DNA of 20,570 nucleotides from Gallionella sp. UBA4737 (GTDB taxonomy: Bacteria > Pseudomonadota > Gammaproteobacteria > Burkholderiales > Gallionellaceae). Below, piece after piece: positions 1 to 7,954 of the stretch. The DNA is taken from contig DHIV01000121.1 of assembly GCA_002403995.1 (NCBI GenBank), positions 617 through 21,186 on the forward strand, written 5' to 3'. A model generated the notes under the pieces. That model had not been told where the DNA came from and searched no databases. It saw nothing but the letters and a program-made list of their open reading frames with translations. Numbering within the stretch: the stretch's first letter is position 1; each line of letters begins with the position of its first letter. The translations under genes were made by a program, and so were the position numbers.

Positions 1-1358
1 TCGTGCTGCATCTGTCCGACGATGCGCCCGAACGCTGGGATATAACGGCCAAGAATGCCGTATTGATTCATGCGCCGCAGAGAGCGGATGACCCCTTCAG
101 GTTGGCGAAGAATCTCCATGAAACGCGACCGGTTCAGTGGATTGCTGCGGAACGACGCATCGATCTGGTGCTGGGCGCGCCACAAGGCGCGAAGTGTTTT
201 CGCGCTGAGGTCGGTCAGTTCCGGATGCTGCTGCATGAGCAGGAACAGTTCAAAAATCGCCTCCGGAGAATGTTCGAATAAATCTTCATCGCGAATTTCA
301 AGCAGTGTGCCGATGGCTCTGAAGCGCTCGTTCAGCGCATGCATAGGCGGCGTTTCATGAAACAAATGATCATGCAGATTTTGCAGCAGGATCGCATTGA
401 ATTGGCGCACCGCCACTTTGGTCTGGTAGTAGCGCTGCATCAAATGCTCGCTGGCGCGACGATTGGCTGAGGCGGTGATACCCATCTGCTCGGCAAGCGG
501 TGTCTGAAATTCGAATATCAAACGGTCTTCGCGCCGTTTGGCGAGGTAGTGCAAACGCGTGCGCAGTGTTTGCAGCAGCGCATCGTGCCGGGCGATCAGG
601 CGCGCTTCGGCTATGCTGATCAAGCCTGCCTGGGCAAGCTCTGTCCAGCGCGTGCCCAAGCCTGCCGCGCGGCTGATCCAGGTGATAGTTTGAAGGTCAC
701 GCAAGCCGCCCGGACTTTCTTTTATATTGGGTTCGAGGTTGTAATCTGCATCGACAAAGCGAGTGTGGCGTTGCTGCTGCTCGCGCTGCTTGGCGAGAAA
801 AAATTCGCGGGGATCGAGGTGTTGTTGCACGGTGTCCTGCAATTCCCTGAACAGTCTTGCATCGCCGGTAAGCAGGCGTGCTTCGAGCAGATTGGTTTGC
901 ACGGTGATGTCGGCTGATTCGCTCATGCATTGAGCCACGGTACGGATGCTGTGTCCGACTTCCAAGCCGATGTCCCACAGCACGCTGATCAACTGGTGAA
1001 GCTTTTGCTGCAAGGCCGCATCCGGCTCGTCCACATCCAGCAAAATCAGCAAATCAATGTCCGATTTGGGGTACAGCTCACCGCGTCCGTAACCGCCCAC
1101 CGCGACCAGCGCGATTTGCTCGGGCATGGAGATTTGCTGCCAGACCTGGTGCAGGTATCGGTCGATCAACCGGCTGTGCGCGCCGAGCAGGCGCGCCGCT
1201 TTGCCAGTGCGGGAGGGTCGCTGCGCAGCAGCGGGGTACCCACCGGCCTCCCCCTTGCGGGGATTGGTTTGCAGAAAGCTTTGTTCGAGGGCCAAACGAT
1301 CATTGCTTAAGGATACACGCAATGAGGCGATATCGTCAGGGAGGGGGAGGGCAGCCAT
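1..1358 (-). CDS. glnD: [Protein-PII] uridylyltransferase / uridylyl-removing enzyme GlnD, N-terminal part (runs off the left edge)
   Basis: GlnD senses glutamine and adds or removes UMP on the PII signal proteins, controlling nitrogen assimilation in the cytoplasm. Reading the minus strand from ATG at 1358 gives 452 continuous codons to the window edge. The nucleotidyltransferase signature GGYGRGELYPKSDIDLLIL lies at about residues 88-106, with the metal-binding aspartates D100 and D102. The conserved NIKESPGGLRDLQT block of GlnD is also present. The visible part stops at QMQHD, where the HD hydrolase domain begins; the rest of HD and the ACT domains lie outside the window. The start overlaps the end of map by 23 nt, suggesting translational coupling, and no clear Shine-Dalgarno sequence is visible. 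Residues about 32-53 are glycine-, proline- and alanine-rich and are encoded by a palindromic GC-rich stretch that looks inserted. The identification is firm; the exact start is less so. Confidence 0.95.
   Translation of the reverse strand, partial: MAALPLPDDIASLRVSLSNDRLALEQSFLQTNPRKGEAGGYPAAAQRPSRTGKAARLLGAHSRLIDRYLHQVWQQISMPEQIALVAVGGYGRGELYPKSDIDLLILLDVDEPDAALQQKLHQLISVLWDIGLEVGHSIRTVAQCMSESADITVQTNLLEARLLTGDARLFRELQDTVQQHLDPREFFLAKQREQQQRHTRFVDADYNLEPNIKESPGGLRDLQTITWISRAAGLGTRWTELAQAGLISIAEARLIARHDALLQTLRTRLHYLAKRREDRLIFEFQTPLAEQMGITASANRRASEHLMQRYYQTKVAVRQFNAILLQNLHDHLFHETPPMHALNERFRAIGTLLEIRDEDLFEHSPEAIFELFLLMQQHPELTDLSAKTLRALWRAQHQIDASFRSNPLNRSRFMEILRQPEGVIRSLRRMNQYGILGRYIPAFGRIVGQMQH
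1206..1263. repeat. REP-like GC-rich palindromic segment inside glnD
   Basis: This stretch packs several short palindromes: GCTGCGCAGC at 1220-1229, GGGTACCC at 1234-1241 and a CCCC-TTGC-GGGG hairpin at 1251-1262, next to a CCTCCCCC run. Such blocks resemble the intergenic repeats common in proteobacterial genomes. Here the sequence is read in frame as about 20 residues of the GlnD N-terminus, before the catalytic domain. Calling it a repeat is inference, because no second copy is visible in the window. Confidence 0.35.
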
Positions 1359-2124
1359 CGGAAACGGTCAATACTTCAAAGCCGGAATCGGTAACGAGTA
1401 TGGTGTGTTCGTATTGCGCCGACAGGCTGTGGTCTTTGGTGACCACAGTCCAGCCGTCGCCGAGCTGTTTGATGTCCGCTTTGCCGGCATTGATCATCGG
1501 CTCAATGGTGAAGGTCATTCCGGCTTCGAGTTTCAGGCCGGTCTTGGGGCGGCCGTAATGCAATACCTGCGGCTCATCATGGAAAAGTTGACCGATACCA
1601 TGCCCGCAGAACTCGCGCACCACGCTATAGCCCAGCGGTTCGACAAAGCTCTGGATGGCATGGCCGATATCACCCAGATATGCGCCCGGCCTGACCGCGC
1701 GGATGCCGCGCCATAGCGATTGATAGGTGATCTCGCATAAGCGCCTGGCCTGAATCGACGGTTCGCCGACATAAAACATGCGGCTGCTGTCGCCGTGATA
1801 GCCGTCCTTGATGACGGTGATGTCCAGATTGACGATATCGCCGTTCTTGAGCTTCTTGTCGCTCGGCACGCCGTGACACACCTGATGATTGATCGAAGTG
1901 CAAATGGATTTCGGGTAGGGGGTATGCCCGCCCGGTGCGTAGTCGAGCGGGGCAGGGATGGCTTGCTGCTCATTGACGATCAGGTCATGACAGAGTTTAT
2001 CCAGCTCGTTGGTGGTCACGCCCGCTTTGACATATGGAGTGATGTAATCGAGTACCTCGCTGGTAAGGCGGCCGGCTACGCGCATTTTTTCGATTTCTTG
2101 CGGGGTTTTGATGGCGACTGACAT
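1336..2124 (-). CDS. map: Type I methionine aminopeptidase
   Basis: This enzyme removes the initiator methionine from nascent proteins in the cytoplasm. The 262-residue length matches bacterial type I enzymes. The five metal ligands of the pita-bread fold can be placed at D101 (NLDITV), D112 (HGDSSRMF), H175 (GHGIG), E208 (FTIEPM) and E239 (QYEHTILV). The substrate-positioning histidine is H84 in CHGVPSD. The start MSVAIKTPQEIEKMR is the usual N-terminus. Its stop lies 23 nt inside glnD, so the two are probably co-transcribed. The C-terminus ends in four prolines, encoded by the GGGGGAGGG run. A plausible sigma70 promoter lies just upstream. Confidence 0.96.
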   Translation of the reverse strand: MSVAIKTPQEIEKMRVAGRLTSEVLDYITPYVKAGVTTNELDKLCHDLIVNEQQAIPAPLDYAPGGHTPYPKSICTSINHQVCHGVPSDKKLKNGDIVNLDITVIKDGYHGDSSRMFYVGEPSIQARRLCEITYQSLWRGIRAVRPGAYLGDIGHAIQSFVEPLGYSVVREFCGHGIGQLFHDEPQVLHYGRPKTGLKLEAGMTFTIEPMINAGKADIKQLGDGWTVVTKDHSLSAQYEHTILVTDSGFEVLTVSDGCPPPP

Positions 2125-2152
2125 ATTTCTTGAATTGATTGCAGGATGCCTG

Positions 2153-2182
2153 AGAATATCACGCGATTCTAATAGTTGACAA
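2153..2182 (-). promoter_or_regulatory. Candidate sigma70 promoter for map-glnD
   Basis: On the minus strand TTGTCA (plus 2177-2182) is followed after 18 nt by TATTCT (plus 2153-2158), about 30 nt before the map start codon. Each hexamer is close to consensus. The site is judged by eye only. Confidence 0.35.
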
Positions 2183-2281
2183 TCATGATTGGGAATTAAA
2201 AGGGCGCAATCGGCAGTTTCGTTGCGGTATATGAAAAATAGAGCTGGAGGGAGCCCATGCCAGCGGTATTTATGGACAACA

Positions 2282-2309
2282 AAAAGCGGGCTGTTTCCAG
2301 CCCGCTTTT
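2282..2309 (-). terminator. Rho-independent terminator after the cytochrome-OmpA gene
   Basis: A perfect 12-bp stem (AAAAGCGGGCTG paired with CAGCCCGCTTTT) closes a TTTC loop. On the minus strand it ends in a run of T, 18 nt after the stop codon of the cytochrome-OmpA gene. It separates that gene from map. Confidence 0.9.
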
Positions 2310-2327
2310 GTACTTTACAAAAGATAA

Positions 2328-3464
2328 CTACCCGGTCACGCGTACTTTCTTTTCTTCCTTTATCACCGAGTGGATCTCTACACGGCGATTCTTGGCGCGG
2401 CCTTCCCTGGTTTTGTTATCGGCAATGGGATTGGCAGAGCCCTCTCCCTTGGCGGTGATCCGGCTGGCTGCCACGCCTTTCTTGACCAGGTATTTTTTGA
2501 CTGACGCAGCACGTGCCAAAGACAGTTTTTGATTCAGCTTTGCAGAGCCGCTGCTATCCGCGTATCCGATCAATTCCAGTTCGGCATCAGGATGCTGGCC
2601 AACGAATCCGACTACTTCGTCCAGTGTCTTGACGATCTTGGACTTTAGCTTGGTAGAACCTCCGACAAAGTTGGCCCCTTCAATATTGACAGGCTTATCT
2701 TCCAGCAAGATCTTCCATGATTCAGGAACTGGCGCGGCAACAGGGACAGCTACAGGTGCAGGGACAGCCACAGGTGCGGGAGCTGGTACACGCGAAAGGT
2801 AAGTTGCCACGGCTTCGATATCATGGGCGGTCAGGTGGGTGGTGATGCGAAGCATCATGCCGGAGCGGTCATTTTCGCGCACTTCATGCTTGAAGTCGGT
2901 CAACTGTTTTATCAAGTACGCCTTGTGCTGACCACCGATCACGGGAAACAGGTTATTGTTGAGCGGCTGGCCCTTGCCGTATTCGCCATGGCATTTGATA
3001 CAGCGGAAAGCGCCAGTCCTTGCGTTGCCTTGGGTAAATAGCTTCTGGCCTTCCAGGTAGAGTTTTTGCTCTGCTTCATCTTCTATTGGCGTGCCTCCCA
3101 TCTGCTTTTGGCTGGCGAAATATGCTGCGATGTCGAACAAATCATTAAAATTGTCCACGCTCATTGCCATATCGGTCATGACTTCGTTGTAACGGGCACC
3201 GTTCTGGAACTCACGGACCTGCTTCTGGATATAATCAGACCATTGGCCGGAAAGCTTGGGGAAATCACCGGATACACTGTTGCCATCTTCACCGTGGCAA
3301 CCCTGGCACAGGGCCGATTTATCCTTGCCGATAACGGGATTGCCGGAACCAATGCGCTGATTGACCTCCGATGGCGTGTCCGGGTTGTCGATCGCATAGG
3401 CGGTGGGCGCTGCGATCAGCATTATGGCCAAAACGCCGGCAATGTTATTGTTGCTGTACAGCAT
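2328..3464 (-). CDS. Diheme cytochrome c (c4-like) fused to an OmpA-type peptidoglycan-binding domain
   Basis: The predicted 378-residue protein has a Sec signal peptide ending near APTAYA (residue 24). Two class I cytochrome c domains follow, with heme sites C53QGCH57 and C155IKCH159. Candidate axial methionines lie in EVMTDMAM (about 96-101) and SGMML (203-204). A Pro-Ala-Val linker (about 227-248) leads to an OmpA_C domain (about 251-366) with GYADSSGS and the NRRVEI signature, which normally bind diaminopimelate of peptidoglycan. ATG at 3464 was chosen because an AGGAG ribosome site lies just upstream; a longer reading from 3497 lacks one. Known of the parts: c4-type domains carry electrons in the periplasm and OmpA_C anchors proteins to the cell wall. 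Inferred: a wall-tethered electron carrier. It lies 88 nt after the RND gene and may have its own promoter. Confidence 0.88.
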   Translation of the reverse strand: MLYSNNNIAGVLAIMLIAAPTAYAIDNPDTPSEVNQRIGSGNPVIGKDKSALCQGCHGEDGNSVSGDFPKLSGQWSDYIQKQVREFQNGARYNEVMTDMAMSVDNFNDLFDIAAYFASQKQMGGTPIEDEAEQKLYLEGQKLFTQGNARTGAFRCIKCHGEYGKGQPLNNNLFPVIGGQHKAYLIKQLTDFKHEVRENDRSGMMLRITTHLTAHDIEAVATYLSRVPAPAPVAVPAPVAVPVAAPVPESWKILLEDKPVNIEGANFVGGSTKLKSKIVKTLDEVVGFVGQHPDAELELIGYADSSGSAKLNQKLSLARAASVKKYLVKKGVAASRITAKGEGSANPIADNKTREGRAKNRRVEIHSVIKEEKKVRVTG

Positions 3465-3498
3465 GTATTCTCCTGGCAAGACACTTATACCCGCCACA

Positions 3499-3527
3499 AT
3501 TGTTTCTTATTAGCGTTGCTGCGTCAA
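3499..3527 (-). promoter_or_regulatory. Candidate promoter for the cytochrome-OmpA gene
   Basis: Minus-strand TTGACG (plus 3522-3527), a 17-nt spacer and AACAAT (plus 3499-3504) lie in the 88-nt gap after the RND pump gene. The -35 box matches at five of six positions and the -10 box at four. If real, the cytochrome gene can be expressed apart from the efflux operon. Confidence 0.35.
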
Positions 3528-3552
3528 TTTCTATTTATTGGGAACAACTTCC

Positions 3553-6500
3553 TTAGCCTTCGCCAGCCAACTTGAGCGGACCGCTGCCGGAATATCGGTC
3601 AAGATAGAGATAAATTACCGGGGTGATGAATAGCGTGATCACCTGCGAGAACAGCAATCCACCGACGACGGCAATACCGAGCGGCTGGCGCAATTCGGCG
3701 CCTGAGCCGAAGCCGATGGCGATGGGCAATGCGCCCATCAGTGCCGCCGAAGTGGTCATCATGATCGGGCGGAAGCGCAGCAGGCATGCGGTGCGGATCG
3801 CCACACTTGGCGCCATGCCTTGGTTGCGCTGGGCGTCGAGCGCAAAGTCTATCATCATGATGGCATTTTTCTTGACGATGCCGATCAGCATCAAGATGCC
3901 GATCATCGCGATGATCGACAGTTCTATATTGAACAGCCATAACATCGCCAGTGCGCCGACCGCAGCCGAAGGCAGCCCTGAGAGTATCGTGATCGGGTGG
4001 ATATAACTTTCATACAACACGCCCAGCAGCACGTAGATCACCAGCAGCGCCACGACGATCAGAATTATCTGGCTTGATTGCGATGACTGGAAAGCCGCGG
4101 CGTCCCCTCCGTAGCTGGTGAGTATACTGACCGGCAGGTTAAGTTCGCGTTTGTATTTCTCTATCAGCTTGGAGGCATCGCCCAGAGCCGCACCCGGCGC
4201 GAGATTGAACGAGACTGTCACTGCATTGAGTTGTCCGGTGTGATTGATGGATAGCGGCCCGACTTTGCGTTCGACGGTCGCGATACTGCCCAACGATACC
4301 AGCGTGCCGTTCTTGCTGCGCACATAGATCTTGCCAAATGCGCTTTCATCGGCGCGGTCTTTGGCCGGAACCTGCATGATGACCTGATAGCTATCACTCG
4401 AAGTATAGATCGTCGAGACCTGGCGTTCACCGAAAGCGCTGTACAGCGCTGAGCGGATGTCGGCGATCTGCACGCCCAGCAGGTTGGCCTTGTCACGGTT
4501 GATATTGAGTTGTGCCTGCAAGCCTTTCAGTTGGGAATCACTGGTGACATCGCGAAAAATGGTTTCATCGCGCATGCGTGTCATCAGGCCTTCGGACGCT
4601 GCACGCAAATCTTCAGCGTGTACGCTGCGCATCACATATTGATACCGGCTCTTGCTGATGCGGCCACCCAGCCTGAGGTTCTGGAGGGGATTGATGTAGA
4701 CATTGACGCCGGGAACGGCGCGCACCTGGCGGCGCAGTTCTTCGATCACCTTGTCGATCGGCGGACGCTCGCCGCGCGGTTTGAGGCTCATGAACAATCG
4801 CCCGCTGTTGCTGTCGTTGGCAAAAACGAGAACCGTATCCACTGCAGGATTGGCACGGATCACGTCGCCGGTGCGCTGCAACAGTTCGGAAATCGCGGGA
4901 AAGGAAATGTCCTCTACAGCTTCCACGGTAATCAGCGCCTGGCCGATATCTTCATTGGGAAAAAACCCTTTGGGTATGGCCAGGAACAGCGCGATGGTGA
5001 CGAGTAAAGTGCCGATCGCGATTCCCAGCACCGTGCGGTTATGATGCAGGGCCCAGTCGAGCCCGTGTTCGTAGGATGCCAGCATCCGGTTGAAGCCATG
5101 CTCGAACCATGCAGTCAGCTTCATTCCCTTTCCTTTTTTTTCATGCTGAGTCACATACCGGCTGGCCAGCAAGGGGATCAATGTAAGCGACGCCAGCGCA
5201 GAGACGAGTACGGCAATACCGACAACCGCAGCAAATTCATGGAACAGCAACCCGATCACGCCGGGCATGAAAAAAATCGGGATGAAAACCGCGACCAGCG
5301 ATAGCGAAATCGAGATGATGGTAAAGCTGATCTCCTTCGATCCCAGCAAAGCAGCGTGCAGCGGTGTTTCGCCCAGTTCGACATGGCGCACGATGTTCTC
5401 CAGCACCACGATGGCATCATCCACCACCAATCCGACCGCAAGCGTGATGGCGAGCAGCGAAATATTGTCCAGGCTGTAACCGAATGCAGCCATCAGCGCC
5501 ACCGTCCCCAGTAACGAAATCGGCAGCGTCAGTGCCGGTATCAAAGTGGCGGTGGCCTTGCGCAGGAACAGAAAGATCACCAGCACGACAAGGATAACAG
5601 TGATCGTCAGAGTGATCTTCACGTCGTGGATCGAATTTCGTATCGATACCGAACGGTCATTGCGCAGTTTGAGCTGAACGGATGACGGCATTTGCGCGAC
5701 GATCCTGGGCAACGCAGCCTTGATCTCATCCACTGTGGCGACGGTGTTGGCGCCGGGCTGGCGCTGCACCGAAAGCGTGATGGCACGTTCGCCGTTGGCC
5801 CATGCTGCCGTCTTGACCGATTCCACGCTGTCTTCGACCGCGGCCACGTCAGACAGTCTGACCGGAGCGCCGCTCGACGATGTGGCCACGACCAGATTGG
5901 AAAATGCGGCTGCGTTATCGAGTTGCCGGTTGGCCTGGATGATGAGCGTCTGGCGCGGCCCGTCCAGCGTGCCGACCGGCGAATTGGCATTGGCACTGTG
6001 CAGCGCATTGGCGATGTCATCCAGAGTGAGGTTGTGCGATGCAAGCGCTTCCGGATCTACCCGCACACGCACGGCATACTTTTTCTGCCCGTTGATATTC
6101 ACCTGCGCCACGCCGGGAAGCGTCGAAAGCGTCGGTGAAATCAGGTTGTCTGCAAAACTCTCCAAATCCGACAGTGGCATCGAGGGCGATGTCAGGGTCA
6201 GAAAAATTATCGGTGCATCGGCGGGGTTTACCTTGCGATAGGACGGCGGCGTGGTCATCTCCGTCGGCATAGAGCGCTGTGCGCGCAGCAGCGCCGCCTG
6301 CACATCGATGGCAGCACTATCGATATCGCGATCCTGATCGAATTCCAGCGTGATCGAGGTATTGCCCAGCGTGCTCGTCGAGCTGATCACGGCAAGGCTG
6401 GAGATGGTTGAGAATTGCCGTTCGAGTTGCGTGGCTACCGAAGATGCCATCGTCTCCGGACTTGCGCCGGGCAGCGATGCACTGACCGAAATGGTGGGGG

Positions 6501-6624
6501 TATCGTAGCTCGGCAATGCTGCATTGGGGATATTGCCGTAAGCGATGATGCCGGCCAGCACGGCGGAAGCCGACAACAGCACCGTCATGATCGGGCGGCG
6601 GATGCACAGCTCGGAGAGGTTCAT
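3553..6624 (-). CDS. RND efflux pump inner-membrane permease (HAE1/AcrB superfamily, MdtB/MdtC-like)
   Basis: This is a proton-driven pump that exports drugs or other amphiphiles through a periplasmic adaptor and an outer-membrane channel. At 1023 residues it has the usual length. The N-terminus (LSELCIRRPIMTVLLS) and the proton-relay residues are typical: D402 and D403 in TM4 (GLVVDDAIVVLENIVRH), and K918/K919 (GIVKKNAIMMIDFA) in the TM10 region. The two large periplasmic loops and repeated transmembrane blocks are present. The wording of the N-terminus (IPNAALPSYDTPTISVSASL) is closer to MdtC/MuxC pumps than to AcrB. The start overlaps the adaptor stop as ATGA at 6621-6624. The only outer-membrane factor nearby is the TolC-like gene at the head of the operon. 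The substrate cannot be told from sequence. Confidence 0.95.
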   Translation of the reverse strand: MNLSELCIRRPIMTVLLSASAVLAGIIAYGNIPNAALPSYDTPTISVSASLPGASPETMASSVATQLERQFSTISSLAVISSTSTLGNTSITLEFDQDRDIDSAAIDVQAALLRAQRSMPTEMTTPPSYRKVNPADAPIIFLTLTSPSMPLSDLESFADNLISPTLSTLPGVAQVNINGQKKYAVRVRVDPEALASHNLTLDDIANALHSANANSPVGTLDGPRQTLIIQANRQLDNAAAFSNLVVATSSSGAPVRLSDVAAVEDSVESVKTAAWANGERAITLSVQRQPGANTVATVDEIKAALPRIVAQMPSSVQLKLRNDRSVSIRNSIHDVKITLTITVILVVLVIFLFLRKATATLIPALTLPISLLGTVALMAAFGYSLDNISLLAITLAVGLVVDDAIVVLENIVRHVELGETPLHAALLGSKEISFTIISISLSLVAVFIPIFFMPGVIGLLFHEFAAVVGIAVLVSALASLTLIPLLASRYVTQHEKKGKGMKLTAWFEHGFNRMLASYEHGLDWALHHNRTVLGIAIGTLLVTIALFLAIPKGFFPNEDIGQALITVEAVEDISFPAISELLQRTGDVIRANPAVDTVLVFANDSNSGRLFMSLKPRGERPPIDKVIEELRRQVRAVPGVNVYINPLQNLRLGGRISKSRYQYVMRSVHAEDLRAASEGLMTRMRDETIFRDVTSDSQLKGLQAQLNINRDKANLLGVQIADIRSALYSAFGERQVSTIYTSSDSYQVIMQVPAKDRADESAFGKIYVRSKNGTLVSLGSIATVERKVGPLSINHTGQLNAVTVSFNLAPGAALGDASKLIEKYKRELNLPVSILTSYGGDAAAFQSSQSSQIILIVVALLVIYVLLGVLYESYIHPITILSGLPSAAVGALAMLWLFNIELSIIAMIGILMLIGIVKKNAIMMIDFALDAQRNQGMAPSVAIRTACLLRFRPIMMTTSAALMGALPIAIGFGSGAELRQPLGIAVVGGLLFSQVITLFITPVIYLYLDRYSGSGPLKLAGEG

Positions 6625-7886
6625 TGCTTGTCCGTGCTGTTGGGTTGCGCGGCGGCTTTGCCGGTCGTGTCTGTTGTACTCGGGGCACGCCCTCCGGACT
6701 TGCCATCCTTTTTGTCTGTTGCGATGCCGCCTGCTTCGACCACGACGCTGCCCGGCCTGAGATTCTGCGCACCTTCCACGACTACATGTGAATCAGGCGC
6801 GATGCCTTCAACCACCGCGATGCCATCCTGGATCAGGATCACATTGATCGGCAGCGATGCCACCTTGTTATCTGCCCCGATCACATAAAGAAATTTTCTT
6901 TCCGGCCCTGTCTGCACTGCCTGTGCAGGAACCGTCAGGGCGCCATCCAGTTTGCGCGGAGCCAATTCCACATTAACAAACATGCCAGGCCAGAGACGAT
7001 GGTCAGCGTTGGGGAATTCTGCCTTCAGGCGTATGGTGCCGCTTGCCGTATCCACCGCATTGTCGAGAAATACCAAACGCCCTTTCAGATCTTTTTGGTC
7101 AGACGTGTCCAATTTTGCAATGACGGGAACTTTACCTTTGGCAAATGCCTGCTGCAGGTTTGCAAGTTCCTGTTCCGGTAATGTGAAGCTGACGTTGATC
7201 GGGTCAAGCTGTGTAATGCTCACCAGCACAGCGCCGATCGCGGTCGAACTGCCCGGTTGCACCAGACTTCCTGGAAATACCGAAATGACGCCCGTTCGCC
7301 CGTCAATCGGCGCAATGATCTCGTCGAAACTGCGCGCCACACGGCTTGCCTCCAGGGAAGCCAGATCAATCTCAAGCTGGCCGCGCAAACCATCCGCCAG
7401 GTTCTGTGCTGTATCAAACTCGGACTGCGATACATACTCCAGCTTTAACAACCCCCGTTCACGTTCGAGGTTGCGTTCGGCGTTCATCAGGTCGGCGCGG
7501 TCCTTGACCACCTGGGCTTCTGCTTTGCTGAGGTTGGCATCTTCGGTGCGAGCATCAAGGGTGAATAACCGGTCGCCCTTGCGCACGAACTGCCCTTCCT
7601 TGATATGCACGACTTTGACCGTGGCGCTGATCTGCGGCCGCACATCAACAGATTGCAGAGCTGACACCGTGCCGTTTGCCGTGAGGCTGACTGATACATC
7701 GGCCTGCGTAACCGGGGCGCTCACCACTTGATAAGCGCCGGCTCCCTTGGTGTTGGCTGTGGTGGTGCCCCGGACATGCCATATCCAGGCTCCCGCAGCC
7801 AGTACAATGAGTAACATCGCGGCCATAGAAATCTTCATGCGCCGCCTGGTCCGCGCCGGAGGTTTTTGGACAGATGACACTTCCAT
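6621..7886 (-). CDS. RND periplasmic adaptor (membrane fusion protein, MdtA/AcrA-like)
   Basis: This 421-residue protein bridges the RND permease to the outer-membrane channel. It begins with a basic segment (ARTRRRMK) and one membrane anchor (about residues 19-37), without a lipobox. A split biotinyl-lipoyl domain follows (DVRPQISATVKVVHIKEGQFVRKGD, written here as two adjoining blocks: DVRPQISATVKVV and HIKEGQFVRKGD). Next come an alpha-hairpin rich in Glu/Leu/Ala and the second lipoyl half near IIAPIDGRTGVI, then the beta-barrel and membrane-proximal parts. The C-terminal tail of about 35 residues is Lys/Gly/Thr-rich and looks disordered. ATG at 7886 follows an AGGAG site; TTG at 7889 is an alternative start. 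It lies 68 nt after the ABC permease with no terminator between, so both transport systems are probably in one transcript. Confidence 0.93.
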   Translation of the reverse strand: MEVSSVQKPPARTRRRMKISMAAMLLIVLAAGAWIWHVRGTTTANTKGAGAYQVVSAPVTQADVSVSLTANGTVSALQSVDVRPQISATVKVVHIKEGQFVRKGDRLFTLDARTEDANLSKAEAQVVKDRADLMNAERNLERERGLLKLEYVSQSEFDTAQNLADGLRGQLEIDLASLEASRVARSFDEIIAPIDGRTGVISVFPGSLVQPGSSTAIGAVLVSITQLDPINVSFTLPEQELANLQQAFAKGKVPVIAKLDTSDQKDLKGRLVFLDNAVDTASGTIRLKAEFPNADHRLWPGMFVNVELAPRKLDGALTVPAQAVQTGPERKFLYVIGADNKVASLPINVILIQDGIAVVEGIAPDSHVVVEGAQNLRPGSVVVEAGGIATDKKDGKSGGRAPSTTDTTGKAAAQPNSTDKQ

Positions 7887-7954
7887 CAAATGGCGCTCCT
7901 GAAATTACCGTTTATCATCGTCATGGATTTGAGAATTAGGGGATGTGACTGTTT

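Noticed and set aside
697..978. A 93-codon minus-strand open frame near the left end
   Set aside because: It lies in a different frame from glnD, which is continuous and carries the nucleotidyltransferase motifs across the same bases.
2176..2200. TTGACA on the plus strand followed by AATTAA
   Set aside because: The spacing is short and no plus-strand gene follows; the same bases fit a minus-strand promoter for map better.
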